Notes: generated by a model not told the origin, from the sequence alone. A DNA stretch of 5,916 nt from Holophagaceae bacterium UBA706 (GCA_002298155.1 DBME01000010.1:204-6119), one strand, 5' to 3'; numbered from the stretch's first letter, positions 1 to 5,915 are shown. Made by a program: numbers and translations.

Positions 1-1600
1 GGTAGAGGGCCAGGGCACCCTTCCAGTCCCCCGCGCGGGCCTTGTGGTCGGCGGCCAGGAGCACCAGGGGCTCCCGGTCCCCGCCCTTCTCCGGGGCCTT
101 GGCCAGCCACGCGTCGATGTCCCGGGCGCGGGCCTCGGCCTTCTCGTCGGACTCCAGGGGGCGGTTCAGGTAGAGCACCAGGGCATGGATGCGCTCGGGG
201 CCGGGGGCGGCCTTGGCCAGGGAGGCGCGGGCGTCCTTCCATCGCCCCAGGGAAAGGGCGGCCTGGGCGCGCAAGAGGCTGTCCCGGGAACTCTCGCCCT
301 TGGGGGGAAGCATGGCCAGGGTGCCCTGAGGGTCCGTGCCGGGGTGGGTGCCCTCCAGGGCGGCCCGGGTGAGGGTGGCCTGCTCCTTGGCCGGGGCCGT
401 GCGCGCGATGGCCCTGGAGGCCTCGGCAAGGCCCTTCTGGGCCAGGGCGCGGGCCAGGTCCTGGCGCTGGGCGGGGGTGAGGCAGAGGATGGACTCGGCG
501 TCCAGGATGGGCAGGAGCCGCAGGGGCTCCTTCTTCTCCAGGGCCTCGGTCACGAAGCTGCGCACGGCTTCCGCCCGCAGGTCGGATACGGGCTTGGCCT
601 CGCCGGGCGTCGGATGGGCGGCCCGGAACTGGGCGGCGGTGTCGATGGCGGCCTGCCAGTGCTTCTCCTTGATGGCGATGCGCAGGTTGATCATCAACGC
701 CTTGCGGGTGGCCTCCTCCTTGGGGTTGGTCTTCTTCACCCGGGCCAGGAGCGCCTGGGCGTCGGGATAGCCCTCGGCGTCCTTGGGGGGCAGGGAACCG
801 TCGGAGAGGAGCGTGGCCAGGCCCATGCGGGCCTCGTCGGCCTCGGGGGAGCCGGGGTCGTCCTGGATGAGCTTCTGGAAGACCTTGGCCGCGTTCCGGG
901 AATCGCCGGTGGTTCCCAGGAGCTTGCCCCAGGCCAGGTTCATGCGGGCCCGGTGGTCGCCCCGGGGGTAGAGCTTCTGGTAGTCGCCCAGCACGCCTTC
1001 GGCCTCGGCGCGCTTCTCGCTGGCGCAGAGGGCCTCCATGATGCCCACCAGGCCGCGTTCGGTGGGCTTGGCCGTGCCCAGGGGCTTCAGGGCGCGCACC
1101 GTGTCGATGCCCTCGGAAGCCCGGCCCTGGTCCGCCAGGCACCACAGGAGGAGCTCCTGGCAGCGGCGGATGGTCTCGGTGGGGATGTCGGAGGCCAGGG
1201 CCTTGTTGAGGCGGGATTCGGCCTCCTTGTGCCGGCCGTGGTCCAGGGCGGCCTGGGCCATCACTACCTGGGCTTCGGGCAGGTAGGTGGACTGGGGCCA
1301 GGTGGCCTCAAGCTTGTGGAAGGTGACGGCGGCCCGGGCCGTGTCGCCCATCTGGTCCTGGAGCATGCCCTGGGCGAAGAGGACGGTCTCCCGCTCCCGG
1401 GCGAGGCTGGATTTGAAGTGGTGGGCCTCCAGCTGGGTCAGGATGGCCCGCTGCTGCTTGGGGTCCTGGGAGGCCATGGCCTGGCGGGCCAGGGCTTCCA
1501 CCTGCTCGTCCGTCAGCCTGCCTTTGGCGCCACGCTCTTCGGCCTGCCCCGTCCCCGTGGAAAGGGCCACCACCAGGCAGGCGGCAGCGAGGGGTCTCAC
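1..1600 (-). CDS. Secreted TPR-like helical-repeat protein, 3' end beyond window
   Basis: An uninterrupted reading frame of 533 codons runs from a GTG at 1600 to the left edge, so the C-terminus is missing. The first 20 residues look like a Sec signal peptide: Arg2, a hydrophobic run from about 4 to 14, and a likely cut after Gly-Gln-Ala20 before Glu-Glu. The mature part is rich in Ala, Leu, Lys and Glu in helix-turn-helix spacing. TPR-like pairs are visible around 68-135 (a GDTARAAVTFHKLEATWP stretch near 85-102), 217-265 (GDSRNAAKVFQKLIQDDPGS near 232-251), 298-330 (KHWQAAIDTAAQFRAAHP) and 437-465 (GRWKDARASLAKA). Such repeats usually bind other proteins; no enzyme motif is visible. The GTG shares four bases (GTGA) with the stop of the upstream response regulator, which implies translational coupling. 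A second in-frame GTG lies three codons upstream (1609), but 1600 gives the better signal peptide. The product is probably periplasmic or outer-membrane associated. No specific family is recognised, and a BamD/YbgF-like cell-envelope scaffold is only one option. Confidence 0.82.
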   Translation of the reverse strand, partial: MRPLAAACLVVALSTGTGQAEERGAKGRLTDEQVEALARQAMASQDPKQQRAILTQLEAHHFKSSLARERETVLFAQGMLQDQMGDTARAAVTFHKLEATWPQSTYLPEAQVVMAQAALDHGRHKEAESRLNKALASDIPTETIRRCQELLLWCLADQGRASEGIDTVRALKPLGTAKPTERGLVGIMEALCASEKRAEAEGVLGDYQKLYPRGDHRARMNLAWGKLLGTTGDSRNAAKVFQKLIQDDPGSPEADEARMGLATLLSDGSLPPKDAEGYPDAQALLARVKKTNPKEEATRKALMINLRIAIKEKHWQAAIDTAAQFRAAHPTPGEAKPVSDLRAEAVRSFVTEALEKKEPLRLLPILDAESILCLTPAQRQDLARALAQKGLAEASRAIARTAPAKEQATLTRAALEGTHPGTDPQGTLAMLPPKGESSRDSLLRAQAALSLGRWKDARASLAKAAPGPERIHALVLYLNRPLESDEKAEARARDIDAWLAKAPEKGGDREPLVLLAADHKARAGDWKGALALY

Positions 1601-2232
1601 GGCTTCCACCCGGCCAGGAGGGCCTTGCGGGCCGTGTCGAAGGTTTCGCCGTCCAGGATTCCCCGGGCACGGAGGTCCTTGAGGACCTGCAGCTGGCTGG
1701 CCTCGGGGCTGCGCGGGGGGTCCATGCGCTGGGCCAGCATCTCCATGCGGCCCTGGATAGCCTCGAGGCGGCCGATGCGGTCCTCCAGCTCGGCCACGCG
1801 GGCCTTGAGGTGGTCCCGCTCGGAAATGAGGTGGGTCCGTTCGACGATGCGCCGCAGGGTCTGGCGGAAGGCTTCCAGCTGGAGGGGCTTGTTGACAAGG
1901 CCGTAGGCGCCGCGGTCCATGGCCTCGGTGGCCTCCCGGACGGTGCCGTAGCCGCTGAGCACCAGGACGGTGCAGCCGGCGTTGCGGGCCAGGGCCGCGC
2001 GCAGGACGTCCATGCCGGTCTTGCCGGGCATGACCAGGTCGGTGAGCACCAGGTCGTGGGCGGGCTGGGCCGAGGCGATTATGGCGTCGGCCTCTTCGCC
2101 CGAGGAGGCGGTGGTCACCTGGAACCCCTCGGTGGTCAGCAGTTCCTGCAGGGTCTCCAGGAGGACGAGGTCATCGTCCACCAGGAGGAGGCGTTGGGGG
2201 GGGGCATGAGGCGGGATGATGGGAGGGGGCAC
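1597..2232 (-). CDS. Response regulator: receiver, coiled coil, C-terminal SHOCT-like domain
   Basis: The product is 211 residues. Residues 14-128 form a receiver domain with the acidic pair Asp20/Asp21, phospho-acceptor Asp65 (LVLTDLVMPG), Ser93 (VLVLSGYG), switch Tyr110 and Lys115 in NKPL, so it should be phosphorylatable. The SGYGT...EAMDRGAY...KPL wording resembles receivers of NtrC-type sigma-54 activators. A heptad-rich helix at about 123-170 is a probable coiled coil and dimer segment. Residues 177-207, including LKDLRARGILDGETFDTARK, match the SHOCT pattern (Leu-x-x-Leu-x-x-Leu, Gly-Ile, Glu-x-Phe, Lys-x-x-Leu-Leu). There is no helix-turn-helix, AAA+ or c-di-GMP domain, so output is probably by protein contact in the cytoplasm. 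The start is a GTG preceded by a GGTGA at 6 nt spacing; an in-frame TGA three codons upstream excludes a longer form. It follows flhB after 80 bp, and its stop overlaps the next gene. No partner histidine kinase is in the window. Confidence 0.92.
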   Translation of the reverse strand: MPPPIIPPHAPPQRLLLVDDDLVLLETLQELLTTEGFQVTTASSGEEADAIIASAQPAHDLVLTDLVMPGKTGMDVLRAALARNAGCTVLVLSGYGTVREATEAMDRGAYGLVNKPLQLEAFRQTLRRIVERTHLISERDHLKARVAELEDRIGRLEAIQGRMEMLAQRMDPPRSPEASQLQVLKDLRARGILDGETFDTARKALLAGWKP

Positions 2233-2312
2233 GGCGGTTCACCAGGATTCACTAGTTGTTTCGGTAGGAAACACGGTACACCCAAGTATTGATTTCCAGG
2301 CCGCGGCGGGAC
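2233..2312 (-). promoter_or_regulatory. Intergenic gap upstream of the response regulator, candidate promoter/operator
   Basis: This 80-bp gap separates flhB from the response regulator. About 2245-2295 is clearly richer in A and T than the surrounding coding DNA, as expected for a promoter. It contains a perfect 17-bp dyad (2257-2273). I see no sigma-54 GG-N10-GC pair, no convincing sigma-28 box and only weak sigma-70-like hexamers, so the promoter type is undecided. There is also no hairpin followed by a T-run, so flhB transcription may read through into the downstream pair. Confidence 0.4.
2257..2273. repeat. Perfect 17-bp dyad TGTTTC-N5-GAAACA, possible operator
   Basis: The plus strand reads TGTTTCGGTAGGAAACA: two exact 6-bp arms around a 5-bp centre. 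It sits 25 bp upstream of the response-regulator GTG, where a repressor or activator could act on that unit. The size and half-site layout are typical of helix-turn-helix dimer sites, but no known regulator is assigned. It could also form a small RNA hairpin in the leader. Confidence 0.45.
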
Positions 2313-3368
2313 TCAGGCGGCGCCCTTGATGCGGTAGATGTAGGCAAGTACTTGGGCCACGGCCTGATAGAGCTCGGGCGGAATGGGCCGGTCCAGGTCG
2401 ACGTTGTGATAGATGGCACGGGCCAGGGGGGGATTCTCCACGATGGGCACCCCGGCCTCCTTGGCCCGTTCCCGGATCTTCAGGGCCAGGTGGTCGACGC
2501 CCTTGGCCACCAGGATGGGGGCCGCGGTGAAGGGGTCATAGCGCAGAGCCACGGCGAAGTGGGTGGGGTTGGTGATGACCACCGAGGCCTTGGGGACCTG
2601 GGTGAGGATGCGGCGCATGGCGGCGGCGAGCATCATGGACTTCTGCTTGCCCTTGATCTCGGGGTTCCCCTCGGCGTCCTTGGCCTCGTCCTTGACCTCC
2701 TGCTTGGTCATCCTGATTCCCTTCTCGAACTGGTGGCGCTGGTACATGAAGTCGGCGCCAGCCAGGGCGATCATCACCAGCATGATGTCCCGGTACAGCA
2801 GGAAAAGGGTGTCCTTGAAGTAGGCGAGCGCCTGCCCCATGGGGGCCTTCATGGTGGCCAGGATCATGGGGATCCGGGGCGCCACCACCGCGTATGCGAC
2901 CCAGATGACCACCACGAACTTCAGGATGCTCTTGACCAGGTTGACGGCGGAATTGGGCGAGAAGAGCTTGCGGAAGCCGGCGGCGGGGTTGATCTTGCTG
3001 AACTTCGGAATCAGCAGGTTCATCTGGAGCTTGAAGCCGTGCTGGGCGAGCTGGTTGGCCAGGGCCAGCAAGAAGTTGGCGGCCAGGTAGGGCCCCAGGA
3101 TGCGGGCGACGATGGCGATGAGGTCCACGGCCAGGGCGTGGAGGTTGCCGTCCGTGATCGTGCCGGGGTTGGCGGTCCTGCGGAGCAGGTACGACATCAT
3201 CGTGGTGAGGCCGGCCATGGTGCTCGCTCCCAGGGCCATGAACAGGAAGAAGTTCGCCCACAGCATGATGGTCGCGTCCAGGTCCTGGACCCGCAGGATC
3301 GAGCCTTCCTTGCGGGCCTTCTCCCTGCGTTTGGGTGTGGCCTTCTCGGTTCTTGAGGGATCAGCCAC
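2313..3368 (-). CDS. flhB: Flagellar export switch protein FlhB
   Basis: FlhB is an inner-membrane part of the flagellar type III export gate. Its cytoplasmic domain cleaves itself and switches export from rod/hook to filament substrates. The 351-residue length is normal for the family. The N-terminus has the family signature of a Lys/Arg/Glu-rich start (SRTEKATPKRREKARKEG). Four hydrophobic segments lie near 33-58, 78-107, 141-164 and 185-207. A charged linker helix with KGIRMTKQEVKDEAKD and the GNPEIKGK motif (234-241) follows. The self-cleavage motif NPTH is at 267-270 (bases 2559-2570), with cutting expected between Asn267 and Pro268, and the domain continues with the typical VAKG and ENPPLARA stretches. 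The GTG start overlaps the end of fliR by 8 bp (GTGGCTGA), so translation is probably coupled. FlhA, which often follows FlhB in other genomes, is not here. Confidence 0.97.
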   Translation of the reverse strand: MADPSRTEKATPKRREKARKEGSILRVQDLDATIMLWANFFLFMALGASTMAGLTTMMSYLLRRTANPGTITDGNLHALAVDLIAIVARILGPYLAANFLLALANQLAQHGFKLQMNLLIPKFSKINPAAGFRKLFSPNSAVNLVKSILKFVVVIWVAYAVVAPRIPMILATMKAPMGQALAYFKDTLFLLYRDIMLVMIALAGADFMYQRHQFEKGIRMTKQEVKDEAKDAEGNPEIKGKQKSMMLAAAMRRILTQVPKASVVITNPTHFAVALRYDPFTAAPILVAKGVDHLALKIRERAKEAGVPIVENPPLARAIYHNVDLDRPIPPELYQAVAQVLAYIYRIKGAA

Positions 3369-4152
3369 GGCTCACCAGCAGCCGGAGGGCTTCCCGGGGC
3401 GCCGCCTCGAGGAGAGGCCCGATCCAGGACGAGAACTCCCGCAGGATTACGCCCACGATGATCATCCCGACGGCGATCTTCAGGGGGAAGGTGAGGGTGA
3501 TCAGGTGGAGCTGGGGCATGAACTTGCCGGAGATGCCCGCGACGAGGTCGATGAGGAACAGCATGAAGAGCACGGGGAAGGCCAGCTGGAAGCCCCGCAC
3601 GAGGATCTGTCCCATCTGCATGACCACCAGCTGCGGGTTCACGGAGATGGCCTGCCCCATGGGGAGGATGCGGTAGCTCTCCACCAGGGCCCGGATCATC
3701 TGGTGGTGGAGGCCGGAAACCAGGATGAGCACCATGACCAGCTGGGACAGGAGGGAGCCCACGATGGCCGCGGGCCGCGCGCTGACCGGGTCCAGCACCT
3801 GCACGAAGGAGTAGCCGATCTGCGTGTCCATGAGCTGGCCGGCGAAGGTAACCATGTCCACGATCCAGCTCACCGCGAGGCCCATGAGGATGCCGGCGGC
3901 CAGCTCCGTGACCATCACCGCGGTGAGGTCCCACATGGTCTCCAGGGGCACCGTGGGCGTACCGGCCAGGGGCGCGATGATGAAGGAGAGGAGCACCACC
4001 AGGGCCACCCGCACCTGCAGGGGCACGCGGGCCTGGCCGAAGCCGGGCATGGTGGCCAGAAGCCCCGTGAGGCGCACGAGGGTGAGCATGAAGACGAGGA
4101 TCTTGACCTGGGAGAAGGCCCAAAAGGCGGGGTTCCCCAGGGTCGCTGGCAT
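3361..4152 (-). CDS. fliR: Flagellar export gate protein FliR
   Basis: FliR is a polytopic membrane protein that joins the FliP pentamer and FliQ to form the export pore in the flagellar basal body. The chosen ATG at 4152 gives 263 residues, the usual size. It shares one base with the fliQ stop (TGATG); longer in-frame starts would run into fliQ and add a hydrophilic, non-family tail. Hydrophobic segments cover about 12-35, 47-62, 76-103, 128-148, 186-208 and 216-238. Family-like stretches include FAGQLMDTQIGYSF (103-116) with a following DPVS, and a FPVLFMLFLIDLVAG run near 192-206. The start has only a weak ribosome-binding site, so translation probably depends on fliQ. The stop overlaps the start of flhB by 8 bp, which fits the close FliR-FlhB partnership; the two proteins are fused in some bacteria. 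Confidence 0.96.
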   Translation of the reverse strand: MPATLGNPAFWAFSQVKILVFMLTLVRLTGLLATMPGFGQARVPLQVRVALVVLLSFIIAPLAGTPTVPLETMWDLTAVMVTELAAGILMGLAVSWIVDMVTFAGQLMDTQIGYSFVQVLDPVSARPAAIVGSLLSQLVMVLILVSGLHHQMIRALVESYRILPMGQAISVNPQLVVMQMGQILVRGFQLAFPVLFMLFLIDLVAGISGKFMPQLHLITLTFPLKIAVGMIIVGVILREFSSWIGPLLEAAPREALRLLVSRG

Positions 4153-4430
4153 CAGTTGAGGGCCTTCACCACCAGGTTGAAGTCCGTGAACATTCGGGTG
4201 GTGAATTGGATCATGAGGCGCATCATCCAGGGGAAGCACAGCACCACGGTGGCCATGACGGCCACGACCTTGGGCACGAAGGCCACGGTCTGGTCCTGGA
4301 GGCTGGTGACCACCTGGAAGATGGAGATGGAGAGGCCCACGACCATGGACACGATGAGCGCGGGACCGGCGATGTAGAGGGCCGTCCTGAGGGCTTCCTT
4401 GGCGATGTCGACGATGACGAGTTCGTTCAT
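4152..4430 (-). CDS. fliQ: Flagellar export gate protein FliQ
   Basis: This small membrane protein of 92 residues is the FliQ subunit, which packs around the FliP/FliR core of the flagellar type III export pore. Two membrane helices form a hairpin, about 16-40 (LYIAGPALIVSMVVGLSISI) and 52-73 (VPKVVAVMATVVLCFPWMM). The family pattern between them is clear: SISIFQ, then a polar turn and a hydrophobic FVPKVVAV. The length is close to the usual 89-90 residues. The ATG at 4430 is preceded by AAAGGA at about 9 nt. A 19-bp gap separates it from the fliP stop, the only gap inside this operon, and its own stop overlaps the fliR ATG by one base. Confidence 0.96.
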   Translation of the reverse strand: MNELVIVDIAKEALRTALYIAGPALIVSMVVGLSISIFQVVTSLQDQTVAFVPKVVAVMATVVLCFPWMMRLMIQFTTRMFTDFNLVVKALN

Positions 4431-4449
4431 GGTTCGGATTCCTTTCCCG

Positions 4450-5202
4450 TCAACCGGTGAAGCCGCGCACGAGGGAGCCCACGATGAGGTACCACCCGTC
4501 CACCATCACGAAGAGCAGGATCTTGAAGGGCAGGGAGATGACCACGGGCGGGAGCATCATCATGCCCATGCTCAGGAGGATCGAGGCCACCACCATGTCC
4601 ACGATCAGGAAGGGCAGGAAGATCATGAAGCCGATCTCGAAGGCGGTCTTGAGTTCGGAGATGAGGAAGGCGGGCATGAGCACTTCCATGGGCACGTCGG
4701 CCTTGGTCTGGGGCGTGGGGGCCTTGGCGATGCTCAGGAACAGCGAGATGTCCTTCTTGCGCGTGTGCTTGAGCATGAAGACCTTGAGGGGCGCGGCGGC
4801 CTTGTCCATGGCCTGGTCCACCGTGAGCTCGTTGCGGTTCAGGGGCTGGAGCACGGTCTGGTTAATCTCGCGCCCCACCGGGGCCATGATGAAGAAGGAG
4901 AGCACCAGGGCGAGGCTGATGAGCACCTGGTTGGAGGGCGTGGAGGAGGTGCCCATGCTCTGGCGCATGAAGCCCAGGACGATGATGATCCGGATGAAGC
5001 AGGTGGTGGTCATGAGGATCGTGGGCGCCAGGGTGAGAACCGTGAGGAGCAGCACGGCCTGGAGGGTGGCGCTCAGGGCGGGGCCCTGCGGGGTCTTGCC
5101 GAAGTCCACGGTCACCGTGGGCAGGCTCGCGGGGGCCTGCTGGGCGTGGAGGGCGGCGCCGGCCAGGAGGAACAGGATCAGGAACGGCAGGAAGCGTCTC
5201 AT
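4450..5202 (-). CDS. fliP: Flagellar export gate protein FliP
   Basis: FliP is the main pore-forming subunit of the flagellar type III export gate in the inner membrane. The 250-residue product begins with a cleavable signal peptide, as is typical of this family (MRRFLPFLILFLLAGAA, likely cut after Ala20). Signature stretches are TTTCFIRIIIVLGFMRQSMG (65-84), TPSNQVLISLALVLSFFIMA (88-107), ISELKTAFEIGFMIFLPFLI (181-200) and LPFKILLFVMVDGW (224-237). Membrane segments lie near 46-64, 92-109, 187-211 and 217-245. The ATG overlaps the fliO stop as ATGA, and a strong GGAGGG (5208-5213) sits 5 nt upstream inside fliO. A longer upstream extension in this frame is out of phase with fliO and lacks family similarity. 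Confidence 0.97.
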   Translation of the reverse strand: MRRFLPFLILFLLAGAALHAQQAPASLPTVTVDFGKTPQGPALSATLQAVLLLTVLTLAPTILMTTTCFIRIIIVLGFMRQSMGTSSTPSNQVLISLALVLSFFIMAPVGREINQTVLQPLNRNELTVDQAMDKAAAPLKVFMLKHTRKKDISLFLSIAKAPTPQTKADVPMEVLMPAFLISELKTAFEIGFMIFLPFLIVDMVVASILLSMGMMMLPPVVISLPFKILLFVMVDGWYLIVGSLVRGFTG

Positions 5203-5711
5203 GGCCGCCCTCCGCGCATCATGGCCTCCACGTCCTTGACCGCCATGGGCGTGGCGATGTCGGAGTGGCGCTCGAGGGCCTCGGCGAAGTTCCCGGGGCC
5301 GCCGGCCTCGACGCTGTCCAGGCGGGCGATAAGGTTGACGCCCTGGGGCCCGAGGGCGATGAGGAACTTCTCGTCGTCGGCCCGGAGGATGGACACGAAG
5401 CGGCGGTCCCCCAGGGCCAGCGTCTCCTCCACGATCAGGCGGGTGCCCCCGCTGCCCGGCAGCCGTTTGGCGCCCCAGCGCCGGAAGGCCCAGAGGCCTC
5501 CGCCCGCCAGGCCCAGCACCAGGATCATGGAACCCAGGGCCCGCCATCCGGAAGGAGCCGGATCGGACCCCGCCTGCGTCGGTTTACCGTCATCGGGGAC
5601 GTAGCGCTCCTTCAGGGCCTGCTCGGAGGGGCCGGGAGGGGGCGCCTGGGCCGGGGCGGCGAAGCCCGCGGCCAGGATGATTCCGCACAGGATGAGGCTT
5701 TTGATCGACAC
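5199..5711 (-). CDS. fliO: Flagellar assembly protein FliO
   Basis: FliO is a poorly conserved membrane protein that helps FliP assemble into its ring. The 170-residue product has a signal peptide (residues 1-23, cut likely after Ala-Gln-Ala23), then a Pro-rich stretch of about 30 residues. One membrane helix follows near 57-76 (MILVLGLAGGGLWAFRRW), ending in positive charge, so the rest is cytoplasmic. The C-terminal part has the FliO-like beta-rich core: IVEETLALGDRRFVSIL at 93-109, then a DDEKFLIALGPQGVNLIARL stretch. It is longer than the roughly 120 residues of enterobacterial FliO because of the signal peptide and Pro-rich part. The GTG start has GGGAG 6 nt upstream and lies 30 bp downstream of a sigma-54 promoter. 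Position directly before fliP, with an ATGA overlap, supports the call. Confidence 0.92.
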   Translation of the reverse strand: MSIKSLILCGIILAAGFAAPAQAPPPGPSEQALKERYVPDDGKPTQAGSDPAPSGWRALGSMILVLGLAGGGLWAFRRWGAKRLPGSGGTRLIVEETLALGDRRFVSILRADDEKFLIALGPQGVNLIARLDSVEAGGPGNFAEALERHSDIATPMAVKDVEAMMRGGRP

Positions 5712-5717
5712 GACGGA

Positions 5718-5722
5718 CTCCC
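5718..5722 (-). promoter_or_regulatory. Ribosome-binding site of fliO
   Basis: The minus strand reads GGGAG, followed by 6 nt and the GTG at 5711. It is the element that decides this non-ATG start, and it lies inside the short leader predicted from the sigma-54 promoter. Confidence 0.65.
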
Positions 5723-5740
5723 GACACTACGGGGGTCACG

Positions 5741-5756
5741 TGCGACGGTCGTGCCA
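5741..5756 (-). promoter_or_regulatory. Sigma-54 (-24/-12) promoter of the fliO operon
   Basis: The minus strand reads TGGCACG-ACCG-TCGCA, compared with the sigma-54 consensus TGGCACG-N4-TTGCA; one base differs (C for the second T of TTGC). The invariant GG (5754-5755) and GC (5742-5743) are exactly 10 bp apart. The predicted start of transcription is near 5730, giving a leader of about 20 nt with the GGGAG ribosome-binding site. Sigma-54 control of middle flagellar genes is known in many bacteria and needs an NtrC-type ATPase activator, which is not encoded here. Confidence 0.78.
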
Positions 5757-5823
5757 ACCCGGTTCGGCGGCGGGGGGAAAGGGTGGTGTACCGGATTTTC
5801 GCCCTGACCCACCGTTGGGGTTG

Positions 5824-5835
5824 GTGCCAAGGCAC
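5824..5835. promoter_or_regulatory. 12-bp dyad GTGCC-AA-GGCAC, candidate activator site
   Basis: Two exact 5-bp arms surround a 2-bp centre. It lies about 80 bp upstream of the -12 element, in the range where NtrC-type activators bind upstream of sigma-54 promoters. No known activator motif is matched exactly, so the role is inferred from symmetry and position only. Confidence 0.35.
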
Positions 5836-5837
5836 GT

Positions 5838-5867
5838 CCTCGTCCGCTACGCTCCCTGCGGGCGAGG
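5838..5867. repeat. Inverted repeat, 10-bp arms around 10 nt
   Basis: CCTCGTCCGC and GCGGGCGAGG pair across a TACGCTCCCT loop, with one position that is a U-G wobble in plus-strand RNA. There is no T-run on either side, so it is not an obvious intrinsic terminator. It could be a REP-like intergenic element or leader RNA structure. Confidence 0.45.
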
Positions 5868-5893
5868 CTTACCATCTCCCCCGGCCGTGGGCG

Positions 5894-5915
5894 ATGGACC
5901 GAGGGAGAGGTCCAT
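5894..5915 (+). repeat. Perfect inverted repeat ATGGACC-N8-GGTCCAT enclosing a possible start site
   Basis: Two exact 7-bp arms flank the loop GAGGGAGA. Read on the plus strand, the loop is a Shine-Dalgarno-like purine tract, and the right arm contains all but the last base of an ATG at 5914-5916, 5 nt after GGGAGA. This may be the start region of a divergent gene continuing past the window, but no coding sequence is visible to confirm it. Confidence 0.4.

Noticed and set aside
1541..1600. Lipoprotein signal in the TPR-like protein because of Cys8
   Set aside because: The cysteine is only eight residues from the start and lacks the Leu-x-x-Cys lipobox order; the signal fits ordinary cleavage after Ala20 better.
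44..1906. Long plus-strand open frame of 620 codons opposite the TPR-like and regulator genes
   Set aside because: It is Gly/Leu/Val-rich low-complexity translation with no domain, typical of the antisense frame of GC-rich genes. The minus strand gives a signal peptide, helical repeats and a complete receiver domain.
2233..2312. Intrinsic terminator after flhB
   Set aside because: The GC-rich palindrome GCCGCGGC (2300-2307) is short and is not followed by a T-run on the minus strand.
2289..3356. Plus-strand open frame opposite flhB
   Set aside because: It is an antisense shadow; the minus strand encodes an unmistakable FlhB with NPTH. The product is an Asp/Gly/His-rich string with no recognisable fold.
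3100..5604. Two long plus-strand open frames (3100-4377 and 4399-5604) opposite fliO-fliR and part of flhB
   Set aside because: They are His/Glu/Gly-rich translations caused by antisense codon bias opposite hydrophobic membrane proteins, with no domain and no good ribosome-binding site.
5811..5829. Second possible sigma-54 promoter based on a minus-strand TGGCAC
   Set aside because: The position 10 bp after the GG is AA instead of the required GC.
5612..5875. Minus-strand 87-codon frame across the fliO leader
   Set aside because: It is Arg/Pro/Ser-rich, overlaps fliO out of frame, and covers the sigma-54 promoter. The purine tract directly next to its ATG is too close for a normal ribosome-binding site.
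5775..5880. tRNA or riboswitch in the leader region
   Set aside because: Short complementary segments are present, but no cloverleaf, no T-arm consensus and no recognised riboswitch core could be assembled on either strand.
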